Source: Chitinophaga pinensis
GTDB lineage: Bacteria > Bacteroidota > Bacteroidia > Chitinophagales > Chitinophagaceae
Assembly: GCF_007896845.1 (NCBI RefSeq)
Contig: NZ_VOHS01000021.1
Coordinates: forward strand, 1 to 64,000
Length of the DNA: 64,000 nt
Reading direction: 5' to 3'
The notes below the pieces were generated by a model. The model did no database searches and was not told the DNA's origin. It was given only the letters and a program-made list of their open reading frames with translations. How positions within the stretch are numbered: the stretch's first letter is position 1; each line of letters begins with the position of its first letter. Positions 55,101 to 62,443 of this stretch are shown here, in pieces. The translations under genes and the position numbers were made by a program.

Positions 55101-55283
55101 TTACTTAATTTCTTTGTGTACAGTTACCTTTCTCAGGATTGGGTTGTACTTCTTCAGCTCCAGACGCTCTGGAGTGTTCTTCTTATTCTTGGTGCTGATA
55201 TAACGGGAAGTACCTGGCTGACCTGAAGTCTTATGCTCTGTACATTCCAATATCACTTGCACCCTGTTACCTTTTTTTGCCAT
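55101..55283 (-). CDS. rpmG: 50S ribosomal protein L33
   Basis: 60 residues: MAKKGNRVQVILECTEHKTS, then NKKNTPERLELKKYNPILRK, the bL33 consensus. It has a single Cys (CTEH), so it is not the zinc-binding type with four cysteines. It lies 32 bp after rpmB in the short ribosomal operon. Confidence 0.96.
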   Translation of the reverse strand: MAKKGNRVQVILECTEHKTSGQPGTSRYISTKNKKNTPERLELKKYNPILRKVTVHKEIK

Positions 55284-55315
55284 TTTGTATACAAATTAAA
55301 GTTGAATGCCAACAA

Positions 55316-55552
55316 TTAGATATTCTCTCCAGCTGCACGCAAGTCTTTAACTACTGCATACAAACCATTCTTGTTGATGGTTCTTAAACCATCAGCTGAT
55401 ACTTTCAAAGAAATCCAGCGATCTTCTTCCGCCAGGAAAAAACGCTTTTTCTGCAGGTTAGGCAGAAATCTCCTCTTTGTCTTAATATTAGAGAAGGAAA
55501 CATGGTGACCCGTAATCGGCTTCTTTCCTGTCACCTGACATACTCTTGCCAT
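55316..55552 (-). CDS. rpmB: 50S ribosomal protein L28
   Basis: 78 residues. MARVCQVTGKKPITGHHVS and RRFLPNLQKKRFFLAEEDRW match bL28. It lacks the zinc-type cysteine pattern. First gene of the rpmB-rpmG-bL38 operon. Confidence 0.96.
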   Translation of the reverse strand: MARVCQVTGKKPITGHHVSFSNIKTKRRFLPNLQKKRFFLAEEDRWISLKVSADGLRTINKNGLYAVVKDLRAAGENI

Positions 55553-55799
55553 GATAGAAAAATTTTGGATTGCAAAAGTCGCACTTTATTGTGGATTTTG
55601 CAAATAATTGTAATCCGATTTTATTAACACTTACGCAATGTGTAAATCTAAATTAGAATTCACATCGCGTAAATATCTGAATATCAACAGAATCCATCGG
55701 TAGAATTTCTGAAGTATAAAGATATCCACATTTTGAAATTCGCACAAAATCAGCGATCTATTTTTACAACAGGGCCAATTTATGCGATCCTTTGCTGCC

Positions 55800-56387
55800 T
55801 TACAGCAGTACTACCAGGCTTCTCAATACAGCACCCAATCTCACCCCTTCCAGCACTCGCTGTTGTGAAGTACCGTGTTTCAGTAACGCATCTTCGTGTG
55901 AAGTCACGCACATTTCACAGCCATTCAACGCCGATACCACCAGGCTCACCAGTTCGAAAAACTCTTTACCTAAAACCGGATTCGCCATAATGCTCATACG
56001 GATACCTGCTGGTGTAGCAGTGTAGAACTCCTTATTCACGAAGTGACGGAAACGGTAGTACACGTTGTTTGCATTCATCAGGGATGTACAGCTGTAGATT
56101 TCAGCAATCTCCTTGTCTGTAGCACCTTCCTGTGTAGCCAGCTTTTCAAAAGCCGCCTGCAGGTCAACGTGTTTCTCATTTGCTGCTACTGACAGACCCA
56201 ACAGGTAAGCTTCCTTTTTGGTCAGTGTAGAGGCTGATAATGAGTTGGTAACGTTTATCTTAAGATCTTTCAGATAACGGGCATCAGTGTTGGCGAGGGT
56301 ACGTAAACGATCAGAAAGATGCGCGTCGGTTAACCCTACTGCTTCCAGCAACTGTACAGCCGTATCAGTATTTGAAGTTGCGAACAT
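55800..56387 (-). CDS. ahpD: AhpD-like alkylhydroperoxidase
   Basis: 195 residues, carboxymuconolactone-decarboxylase fold, mostly helical. The active site reads GCEMCVTSHEDAL with Cys157, Cys160 and His164, the AhpD thiol-disulfide relay. In mycobacteria AhpD reduces AhpC, and the adjacent peroxiredoxin gene has the C-terminal Cys pair of that AhpC class. The two genes lie 87 bp apart on one strand with a terminator between them, so AhpC is also made alone and read-through supplies AhpD. Confidence 0.9.
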   Translation of the reverse strand: MFATSNTDTAVQLLEAVGLTDAHLSDRLRTLANTDARYLKDLKINVTNSLSASTLTKKEAYLLGLSVAANEKHVDLQAAFEKLATQEGATDKEIAEIYSCTSLMNANNVYYRFRHFVNKEFYTATPAGIRMSIMANPVLGKEFFELVSLVVSALNGCEMCVTSHEDALLKHGTSQQRVLEGVRLGAVLRSLVVLL

Positions 56388-56414
56388 AATAATTATTTTT
56401 CAAATGTCTGTAAA

Positions 56415-56463
56415 AAATAAAAAGTCCATAGCCGGACGACCCTTTCAGGTACTGACTATGGAC
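56415..56463 (-). terminator. Hairpin between ahpC and ahpD
   Basis: GTCCATAG (56424-56431) pairs with CTATGGAC (56456-56463); on the minus strand it is followed by TTTTTATTTTTTA. It lies after the ahpC stop and probably ends most transcripts. Confidence 0.75.
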
Positions 56464-56474
56464 CTTAAAAAAGA

Positions 56475-57029
56475 TTAAGCGTTCAGTGTAGCCTGGCCTT
56501 TTTCCCAGTTACAAGGACACAGCTCGTCTGTCTGCAGTGCATCCAGTACACGCAGTACCTCTTTCACGCTACGACCTACGTTCAGGTCATACAGAGATAC
56601 CCAGCGTACGATACCCTGAGGATCAACGATGAATGTAGCACGGTAAGCAACTTTTTCATTTGCTTCCAGGATACCCAGCTCTTCAGCCAGAGACTTGGAA
56701 GTATCAGCCAGCATCGGGAACTGCAGGTTACGCAGATCTTCATGGTCTCTTCTCCATGCAGCGTGTACGAATTCAGAATCAGTAGAAGCCCCAATTAAGA
56801 TTGCATCACGGTCAACGAAATCCTGATAATGTTTGTTGAATTCAGCTATTTCAGTAGGACAAACAAACGTAAAGTCTTTTGGCCACCAGAACATTACTAA
56901 CCATTTGCCGGAATTCTTCAGCTCTTCGGAAGACAGTTCATAGAACTCTTTACCTTTCTCGATAGATACTACAGCGGTCTTCTTGAACTCAGGAAAGCTT
57001 GCTCCTAAAGATAATGTTACATTCTTCAT
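56475..57029 (-). CDS. ahpC: Peroxiredoxin AhpC, mycobacterial-type with C-terminal Cys pair
   Basis: 184 residues. The peroxidatic Cys57 lies in FTFVCPTE, and the C-terminus DELCPCNWEKG holds Cys171 and Cys173, the resolving pair known from M. tuberculosis AhpC. This variant is reduced by AhpD rather than AhpF, which fits the ahpD gene downstream. It reduces hydrogen peroxide and organic hydroperoxides. No flavoprotein AhpF gene is nearby. The upstream 57030-57371 stretch shows no gene; no clear OxyR- or PerR-type site was identified. Confidence 0.95.
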   Translation of the reverse strand: MKNVTLSLGASFPEFKKTAVVSIEKGKEFYELSSEELKNSGKWLVMFWWPKDFTFVCPTEIAEFNKHYQDFVDRDAILIGASTDSEFVHAAWRRDHEDLRNLQFPMLADTSKSLAEELGILEANEKVAYRATFIVDPQGIVRWVSLYDLNVGRSVKEVLRVLDALQTDELCPCNWEKGQATLNA

Positions 57030-57371
57030 TGTGCGTATATGATTTATTATTTACGTTATATCCTCTTTATATATCCAACTTTCCGGACCTGTATTACATT
57101 CACAAGAATTACATATGTCCTTTATGGTTATTCGGGTGCAAAATTGCATGTCTCCTTATTATTAATCAAATAGATTTTGAATACCTGTGCATTGAAATTC
57201 TCTATATGAGGCTAAAAATGGCCCTCCTCCTAACTTTAGCACGTTTTTTAATTTTTATTTTGTCTCATTAATACAATCTTAACATAATGTGAAGCCAAAC
57301 GGAACAATTTGGCACGCTATTTAGTTATATATAGTACCAAAACTTTAACGAATACTATAAAACGACAGGCT

Positions 57372-57491
57372 ATGAAACTAAAAAACGTACTCTTGGTGAT
57401 TTTTACGATTGGTATTGCACTTATCCCGTTAATTAAAAACGGTCTGGGTAAACATGATGAATTTGATGCTACACAAGACCTGTTCATCTAA
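57372..57491 (+). CDS. Tiny single-helix membrane protein, 39 aa
   Basis: MKLKNVLLVIFTIGIALIPL is a basic start plus a hydrophobic helix; the tail KHDEFDATQDLFI is acidic. The design resembles the two small proteins at 35.2 kb but with the opposite tail charge. About 60 bp upstream is the arrangement TTTGG-n-TAGTTATATATA, similar to the one before the 35156 gene. Its TAA overlaps the ATG of a further short frame. No homologue recognised. Confidence 0.5.
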   Translation: MKLKNVLLVIFTIGIALIPLIKNGLGKHDEFDATQDLFI

Positions 57492-57604
57492 TGGTTAACG
57501 CGCAGATGGTGCCGTATCCTGTAAGAATGACTTTCCTCACGGAGAGCTGGCGCCGTTATGCTGGTCAGTATTCTTCCTCTGCCAATTTACTAATGTCTCA
57601 TTAG
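57491..57604 (+). CDS. Possible translationally coupled 37-aa ORF
   Basis: TAATG at 57489-57493 overlaps the stop of the 39-aa frame with an ATG. The frame encodes MVNAQMVPYPVRMTFLTESW and ends SSSANLLMSH. It is hydrophilic to amphipathic, without homology I know. The coupled start is suggestive, but the length and the lack of a hydrophobic or charged signature make it uncertain. Confidence 0.25.
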   Translation: MVNAQMVPYPVRMTFLTESWRRYAGQYSSSANLLMSH

Positions 57605-57682
57605 TAGCTATCAGCGGGGAACTACCCGCATAGCGAACGTATATAGGCGCTCCTTTTATCAAAGGATGAACGCATTCCAATG

Positions 57683-57720
57683 AAGGAATTACTAATTATG
57701 GTTAATTGGTAGTTCCTTTT
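57683..57720 (+). terminator. Terminator after the tiny ORFs
   Basis: A 16-bp stem with G-U pairs (57683-57698 with 57703-57718) and a 4-nt loop ends in TTTT. The stretch between 57605 and 57682 contains no gene that I can support. Confidence 0.7.
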
Positions 57721-57818
57721 CGCATTTTAAGCCGGTTTATGCCATTTCATAATCCCACTGGTATATCTGCGAAATATCGCCGTTTAACAGTGTCAATCGA
57801 CGAAAACCAGCCTGAAAC

Positions 57819-57850
57819 AAAAAGGCTTCCGCCATGCGAAAGCCTTTTTT
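57819..57850. terminator. Terminator shared with the bshB1 gene
   Basis: AAAAAGGCTTCCGC (57819-57832) pairs, with one mismatch, with GCGAAAGCCTTTTT (57836-57849) around a 3-nt loop and runs into T on both strands. It lies 64 bp after the bshB1 stop on the minus strand. Confidence 0.75.
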
Positions 57851-57913
57851 ATAATATGAAGATCGTTTTACTCCACAATTAGTTGCAAATGATGTTGTTA
57901 AACATCCACAGCC

Positions 57914-58645
57914 TCACGTTACATTATTAATCAAATCCTTGAAGCTATTAATTCCCAACATCTTAACTGTTTTGAAACCTTCTGCATAAGGTACCCCGAT
58001 CATTTTGCCGAACGTGGCATCTCTTGCTATCACCCCATCAAAGAAGGCTGATGAAGAAATATAGGTCTTAGGCTCACTATCAGCTGCTGCTGCCAGAAAT
58101 TGGGTCTTATATGCCCTTATCGCCTCTTTCTTACGCTCTATTACCGTAGAAACATCTATCACGAAATCTGGTTCCTCAAAACGGTCCTGCAGGAAATGGA
58201 ATACCTGTTTCGGTCTCCATGCTGCCTGCGGCTCACCATTATCAAACGTTTCAATACGTCTCAGACCTGCCAGAAAACAGCTGTCTGCTATCAGACGGGC
58301 CGCTCTTCCATGATCCGGGTGGCGATCTTCAAACGCATTGGCCAGTACAATATCCGGCTGGTATTTACGAATCGCAGCAATCAGCTTCATCTGCTCTTCC
58401 GTGTCATTCCGGAAAAAACCGTCTGCCAGTCCCAGATTATCTCTTACTGATAATCCCATCACTACTGCAGCATCTGCCGCCTCCGCCGCCCTCGTTTCAG
58501 GCGTGCCACGGGTGCCCAGTTCTCCTCTTGTCAGGTCCAGTACGCCAACCTTCATCCCTTGCGCAGCATGTACCATCAGGGTACCTGCACAGGCCAGCTC
58601 CACGTCATCGGGATGTGCAGCAATAGCCAGTATGTCTAATTTCAT
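57914..58645 (-). CDS. bshB1: LmbE-family deacetylase, probably BshB1 (bacillithiol synthesis)
   Basis: 243 residues. AIAAHPDDVELACAGTL, the zinc-binding HPDD, opens the protein, and EDRHPDHGRAARLIADSCF supplies further ligands. RGELGTRGTPETRAAEA matches the bacillithiol BshB1 branch, which removes the acetyl group of N-acetylglucosaminyl malate. No bshA or bshC gene is in the window, so substrate specificity rests on similarity alone. Bacillithiol or a related thiol would fit the peroxide-defence genes nearby. Confidence 0.85.
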   Translation of the reverse strand: MKLDILAIAAHPDDVELACAGTLMVHAAQGMKVGVLDLTRGELGTRGTPETRAAEAADAAVVMGLSVRDNLGLADGFFRNDTEEQMKLIAAIRKYQPDIVLANAFEDRHPDHGRAARLIADSCFLAGLRRIETFDNGEPQAAWRPKQVFHFLQDRFEEPDFVIDVSTVIERKKEAIRAYKTQFLAAAADSEPKTYISSSAFFDGVIARDATFGKMIGVPYAEGFKTVKMLGINSFKDLINNVT

Positions 58646-58685
58646 CGAAAATGTCCTTTCTTTTGGTGGAGTGCAAAGATAACGC

Positions 58686-59201
58686 TTAGTTAGTCTTGCT
58701 GGTGATCAGTATTCCATACTTCTTCCCTGCATGATCACCGGGCACATCTGCCAATTTTGCAGCAGGTATGACTTTTACACTGTCAATGTTCTTTCTTTCC
58801 AATGCAGCCAGCATTTGTGCCTCATTACTCTCAATCGGCGCTCCATCCAGCAAATATAAAAATGCGCTGTCGCTTCCCTCCTTCTTCAGTTGCTGCTGAT
58901 AATCAGCTGACATCTCCCCAAACATACGGGTATATCGCTTCCGCGCAAATGGTACCGTCTCAATAAAGATCACACCATCCTCGCCCCTCGGACCATACTT
59001 TTCCTTCAGTTTTGAGCCTTTCACAATATCAATCAAAGCGATCTTCGTAGGATCCAAACCTTCCATTACATTTTTACTTTCCACACTATCAATGAAGATC
59101 AGGGCATTCTGCGGAACACCGGGTATCGAACTCAGGTCTTGTGACATAGCGGCAGTCCCGCTCAGCAGCAGGCATACCATGATAAAAATTCTTACATGCA
59201 T
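58686..59201 (-). CDS. Small secreted TonB-plug-like protein
   Basis: 171 residues with a signal peptide ending AMSQD. Residues about 25-80 (NALIFIDSVESKNVMEGLDPTKIALIDIVKGSKLKEKYGPRGEDGVIFIET) resemble the short plug segment of TonB-dependent proteins with the YGxRGxxGVI pattern, but no barrel follows. A second, similar unit at about 110-165 ends KKYGILITSK. Such stand-alone plug-like proteins are common in Chitinophagaceae; the role is unknown. Confidence 0.7.
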   Translation of the reverse strand: MHVRIFIMVCLLLSGTAAMSQDLSSIPGVPQNALIFIDSVESKNVMEGLDPTKIALIDIVKGSKLKEKYGPRGEDGVIFIETVPFARKRYTRMFGEMSADYQQQLKKEGSDSAFLYLLDGAPIESNEAQMLAALERKNIDSVKVIPAAKLADVPGDHAGKKYGILITSKTN

Positions 59202-59296
59202 CTGTGAATTTACGGCAGATTTGCCAGAACAGGGGTCAGCTTAGGTAGAAGGGATTGTTAAAATGAGAAAAGGTCATTCAGAATGATAAAGGCAGC

Positions 59297-59920
59297 TTAG
59301 TAGTTATAGGCACGGGAACCACGGTACATTTCTATTTCCTGTACGATAGCTTCGATATCCTTGTCCTCCTGCGTGTCATAGTCGCTTTTCAGGTTACCGC
59401 CAAAGAAAAATGCCACCGTTTGCCACATACGGGCAGAGAAACCTCCTTTTAGCTCCTTAATGATCTCATAACAGTTCTGTCCGGTTTCCCGGTTGATCAG
59501 CTTCATCAGCACTTTACCCTGATATACAGACAAATTTTCCAGCTTGTCACCAAACTGATCCTTCATCTTCTTCTCAATTTCCGCGAGATATTTTTTCCGG
59601 TCTTTCTTGTCGTGCAGCGTAGCGAGGTGAGCGTTTACATCTTTTAAGATCCTCGCGGCAGACTTTGCATAAGGATAGGTGACATACACCGCATTGCGTA
59701 AACGCGTCCATGCCTCCCGTTGCTTACGGAACTTTTTAGGCAGCTTATCAACCACCTCAAAGATGTGTAAAGTGATGGAAGGAATTGTGTCTGAACCAAC
59801 TATGATAGCTCCCACTGCAATACTGTCTGCTCCATGACGCGACTGGGCATAACCCCTATTGCGACCGGCAAGGCATAAGATGCTGGCAAACAGGATGATA
59901 AAAGCGGTGAGACGACGCAT
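59297..59920 (-). CDS. DUF4294 secreted protein
   Basis: 207 residues with a signal peptide (about 1-25). The conserved part begins DSIAVGAIIVGSDTIPSITLHIFEVVDKLPKKFRKQREAWTRL and continues with VYVTYPYAKSAARILKDVNAHLATLHDKKDRKKYLAEIEKKMKDQFGDKLENLSV, mostly helical and basic. I read it as DUF4294, found in Bacteroidota, function unknown. Single gene on its strand, 95 bp from the preceding one. Confidence 0.8.
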   Translation of the reverse strand: MRRLTAFIILFASILCLAGRNRGYAQSRHGADSIAVGAIIVGSDTIPSITLHIFEVVDKLPKKFRKQREAWTRLRNAVYVTYPYAKSAARILKDVNAHLATLHDKKDRKKYLAEIEKKMKDQFGDKLENLSVYQGKVLMKLINRETGQNCYEIIKELKGGFSARMWQTVAFFFGGNLKSDYDTQEDKDIEAIVQEIEMYRGSRAYNY

Positions 59921-60050
59921 AAACTCCTAATATGATCTTAAAATTATACTAAAGATATGCTAAAAAAACGATTGCTGGTGAGGGCCTGAAAAACAATAAC
60001 AAGGCGTTTAAATAAGGGCCCGGTCAGGAAGATTTTTCATAGATAAGCCG

Positions 60051-60139
60051 TAGATATCCCATAGATAACCCGTAGATAACCCGTATATATAATAAAGGCT
60101 TATATACGGGTTATCTACGGGACATCTACGGGATATCTA
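60051..60139. repeat. Long inverted repeat, 39-bp arms, 11-nt loop
   Basis: Arms 60051-60089 and 60101-60139 pair at 36 of 39 positions. Each arm consists of about three imperfect 12-13-nt units of the type CGTAGATAACC. No T run follows. The element lies in the gene-free gap and could form a cruciform or a very stable RNA hairpin. Confidence 0.85.
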
Positions 60140-60174
60140 TAAATTACCTTGCTGACTGAAACGAATTCAGGGTA

Positions 60175-60316
60175 TAGTCCTGATATAGGTTTACACAAGT
60201 TTTTAATCCTGTAATTGGTTTACTGCCCTCTTTTTTATGGGTATAGTATTGAAATAGGTTTACTCTTAATCCTGAGAAAGGTTTACAACAGCTTTTTAAT
60301 CCTGCGATTGGTTTAC
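60175..60316 (+). repeat. Five iteron-like 20-nt repeats
   Basis: Five same-orientation copies start at 60175, 60204, 60244, 60267 and 60297, with consensus TARTCCTGNNATWGGTTTAC; the GGTTTAC end is invariant. Gaps between copies are 9, 20, 3 and 10 nt, so spacing is irregular. The layout resembles clustered protein-binding sites more than CRISPR. Confidence 0.75.
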
Positions 60317-61010
60317 TGCTTTTAATACCGTAAATCTTACAATTAAGGTATTAATGCAGTATTAGCTTTACAAACGGGCGATTGTTTCAGCGAGCGCTTT
60401 ACAAGTAGTAAGCTGCCATATTCAATATCTGATATAAACGCAAAGCAGCTATCTGAGCCGGACAATTAACAGCTCAGTTGGCATAAAAGAGTAAATGGAA
60501 AATTGACTAAAACAGAAACAATGGAGATAATGGATCCGGGCTATAGTAATAGCGAGATGGAACGAATAAAAAACACTGTAAAAGCAGATTTTATTTAAAA
60601 TATGGCTTTAGATATCGCTTGTATTTCAATGATAATCAGTTAAATATATTTTTATGAATTTGTCTGAATCATAAGTGATTCCTGTATCAGAAAGATGCTT
60701 TATTTGCCGTCCGGCATGTCAAACAATGCAAAAAATGGCTCAATTTCCGGGTTACTTAAAGTAGAATTTCAAGTTGTTTAAGCATAAAAATTGTCGCCTT
60801 ATAGTGATCATTTATGCAATTATCCTGCCCTTTTTAATGGCTACTTCTACCGGAAATAGTCTCCTGTCCTAATTGAAAAAATACTGTGGAGTAATCGCAT
60901 CTTAAGTACTGATAATCAAACCTATGATGCTATCAACTTCAATATTTAACCTCACCTGATACGGTGTATTAGCGTTCAATCACCTGAAAACCTTGATTGT
61001 AGTGTCAAAA

Positions 61011-61205
61011 TTGACCCTGTCAATTAATTTATTTAACTGAAAAACAGGCACTTATGAAGTATACTTCAAAAAAGAAATGTAAGCCTTATAGTATCAAATA
61101 CCCGCTATCACGCTAACTCTCATATTTAAATGACCCGGTCAATAAACCTTATGCTACTGAAAAACAATTACTTATAAAGACTACCTCAAAAAAGAAATGT
61201 AGGCC
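61011..61205 (+). repeat. Degenerate direct duplication, 119-nt period
   Basis: A 75-nt copy at 61011-61085 and a 76-nt copy at 61130-61205 share the blocks TGACCC, TCAAT, ACTGAAAAACA and TCAAAAAAGAAATGTA. Less similar traces continue on both sides (TATCA, CATATTTAA). With gaps it is about three quarters identical by eye. The rest of 59921-61373 contains no gene I can support; it is AT-rich with stops in all frames. Confidence 0.6.
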
Positions 61206-61373
61206 TCCTAAAAACAAAAAAGCCTGCTATGGCCTTTAGCAATAGCAGACATTCTTCCCTGGTCTTTAATTCAATATTGGATAGCGTATGATTTCAACCT
61301 GGTCAATTAGGAAATGTATGGTAGAAGTGGCTGAAATGTTATGTAGCAATATAACGCTTTCTCCATCAACTTT

Positions 61374-62378
61374 CTATTTTACGGGTATCAGACCCAGCTT
61401 TTTTTCTGCGAATGAATCGATCGCCCTCTCAACTGCCGGGACGTCTTTCGATGTCAGATAACAACCGATCACATGTGCGTCAGCATCCGGGATGGCAACT
61501 GCCTCTTTCATGTCAACAGCGGTACCCAGCGCCTTATGCATAGCAAGAATAGCTGACACTTTAATAGTCGGATCCTGATGCTCCTCATCACGGAAATAAT
61601 AGACGTTCAGCACTGGTTGTTTAATACTATGAAATACACCCGGCTCCATGGTAGTTTCCAACAAACTTTCCAATTCAACCACTGCCTCTAAGCGGTACTT
61701 GTTGTACCAATACTTACCAAGCTCTGGTTTTTCGGGTGGCGACTGTCGGTAGTCTCCATGACAAACCAGACGAGCCAGTTGCAGGCCCCACGGATTATTT
61801 GCCAGAAAAGCCATATCGTCATTGATCGCAACATTGGGCGACATATTAATGATGGCGTAAATGTCATTGGGAAAAGTGGCTGCGAGTTTTAGCCCGAGCG
61901 TACCGCCCGTAGAACAAGTCACCAGAATCACCTTTTCTCCCAGCGCCTTACCGATACTCAGTGCCTCTTTGGCATCCTTCCAAAGGCCCGTAGCCGTCAT
62001 TGTCAATAGCGGTTCTGATGTATCCAGTCCGTGCGCATCCAATCTGGAAAGGTAAAGGTTGCAACCATATCGTTTTGCAAAATCACGGTGTACAGGATTC
62101 CCTTCCTCCTGACTGGCAGAAAAGCCATGCAGGTACACGACGCTGAAAGGCGTCTTGCGATGCAGGGAATCATACCAGATGATCCGGGCTTCATTATCAG
62201 GCTTTATTTTGTGAAAACTTTCCTTTGTGGCAACGTATTGATCCAATGCGGACGCTTGCTGAGGAACGGTCGGTAATAAAGGATCATACCGTGGGGTAAC
62301 GGGTCGTGGACCAAGGTAATATAAAATTACAAGGATTGTTATTACAATCAGGGATATTCGCAGCCAGCTGCTTTTCAT
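61374..62378 (-). CDS. Membrane-anchored alpha/beta hydrolase
   Basis: 334 residues. An N-terminal helix (SLIVITILVILYYLG) anchors the protein. VVYLHGFSASQEEGNP is the oxyanion region, VTCSTGGTLGLKLA the nucleophile elbow, DEEHQDPTIKV a possible acid and DADAHVIGC the triad His. It resembles carboxylesterase/lipase-type hydrolases. The substrate is unknown. It lies 65 bp after the cytochrome c assembly gene on the same strand. Confidence 0.8.
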   Translation of the reverse strand: MKSSWLRISLIVITILVILYYLGPRPVTPRYDPLLPTVPQQASALDQYVATKESFHKIKPDNEARIIWYDSLHRKTPFSVVYLHGFSASQEEGNPVHRDFAKRYGCNLYLSRLDAHGLDTSEPLLTMTATGLWKDAKEALSIGKALGEKVILVTCSTGGTLGLKLAATFPNDIYAIINMSPNVAINDDMAFLANNPWGLQLARLVCHGDYRQSPPEKPELGKYWYNKYRLEAVVELESLLETTMEPGVFHSIKQPVLNVYYFRDEEHQDPTIKVSAILAMHKALGTAVDMKEAVAIPDADAHVIGCYLTSKDVPAVERAIDSFAEKKLGLIPVK

Positions 62379-62443
62379 GGGAAGTGTATTGTTTTATTCC
62401 CGGAGACCGGACAAGCTGGCGCCTGTCTCCGGAAATAAAAGCG

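Noticed and set aside
57605..57913. tRNA or small structured RNA gene
   Set aside because: Only terminator-type hairpins were found; no cloverleaf arms or CCA end could be recognised.
60051..60139. Rho-independent terminator
   Set aside because: No T run follows either arm on either strand, and the nearest gene end is more than 1 kb away on the wrong side.
60175..60316. CRISPR array
   Set aside because: Repeats are degenerate 20-mers with gaps of 3 to 20 nt, no spacers of even length and no cas gene.
60521..60598. 25-codon frame beginning MEIMDPGYSN
   Set aside because: Too short, no hydrophobic or charged pattern, no start context, in an AT-rich non-coding stretch.
59921..61373. Chromosomal origin of replication
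   Set aside because: I found no good DnaA boxes (TTATCCACA type) and no dnaA, dnaN or rep gene. The iteron-like repeats alone do not suffice. GC skew over the whole genome would decide.
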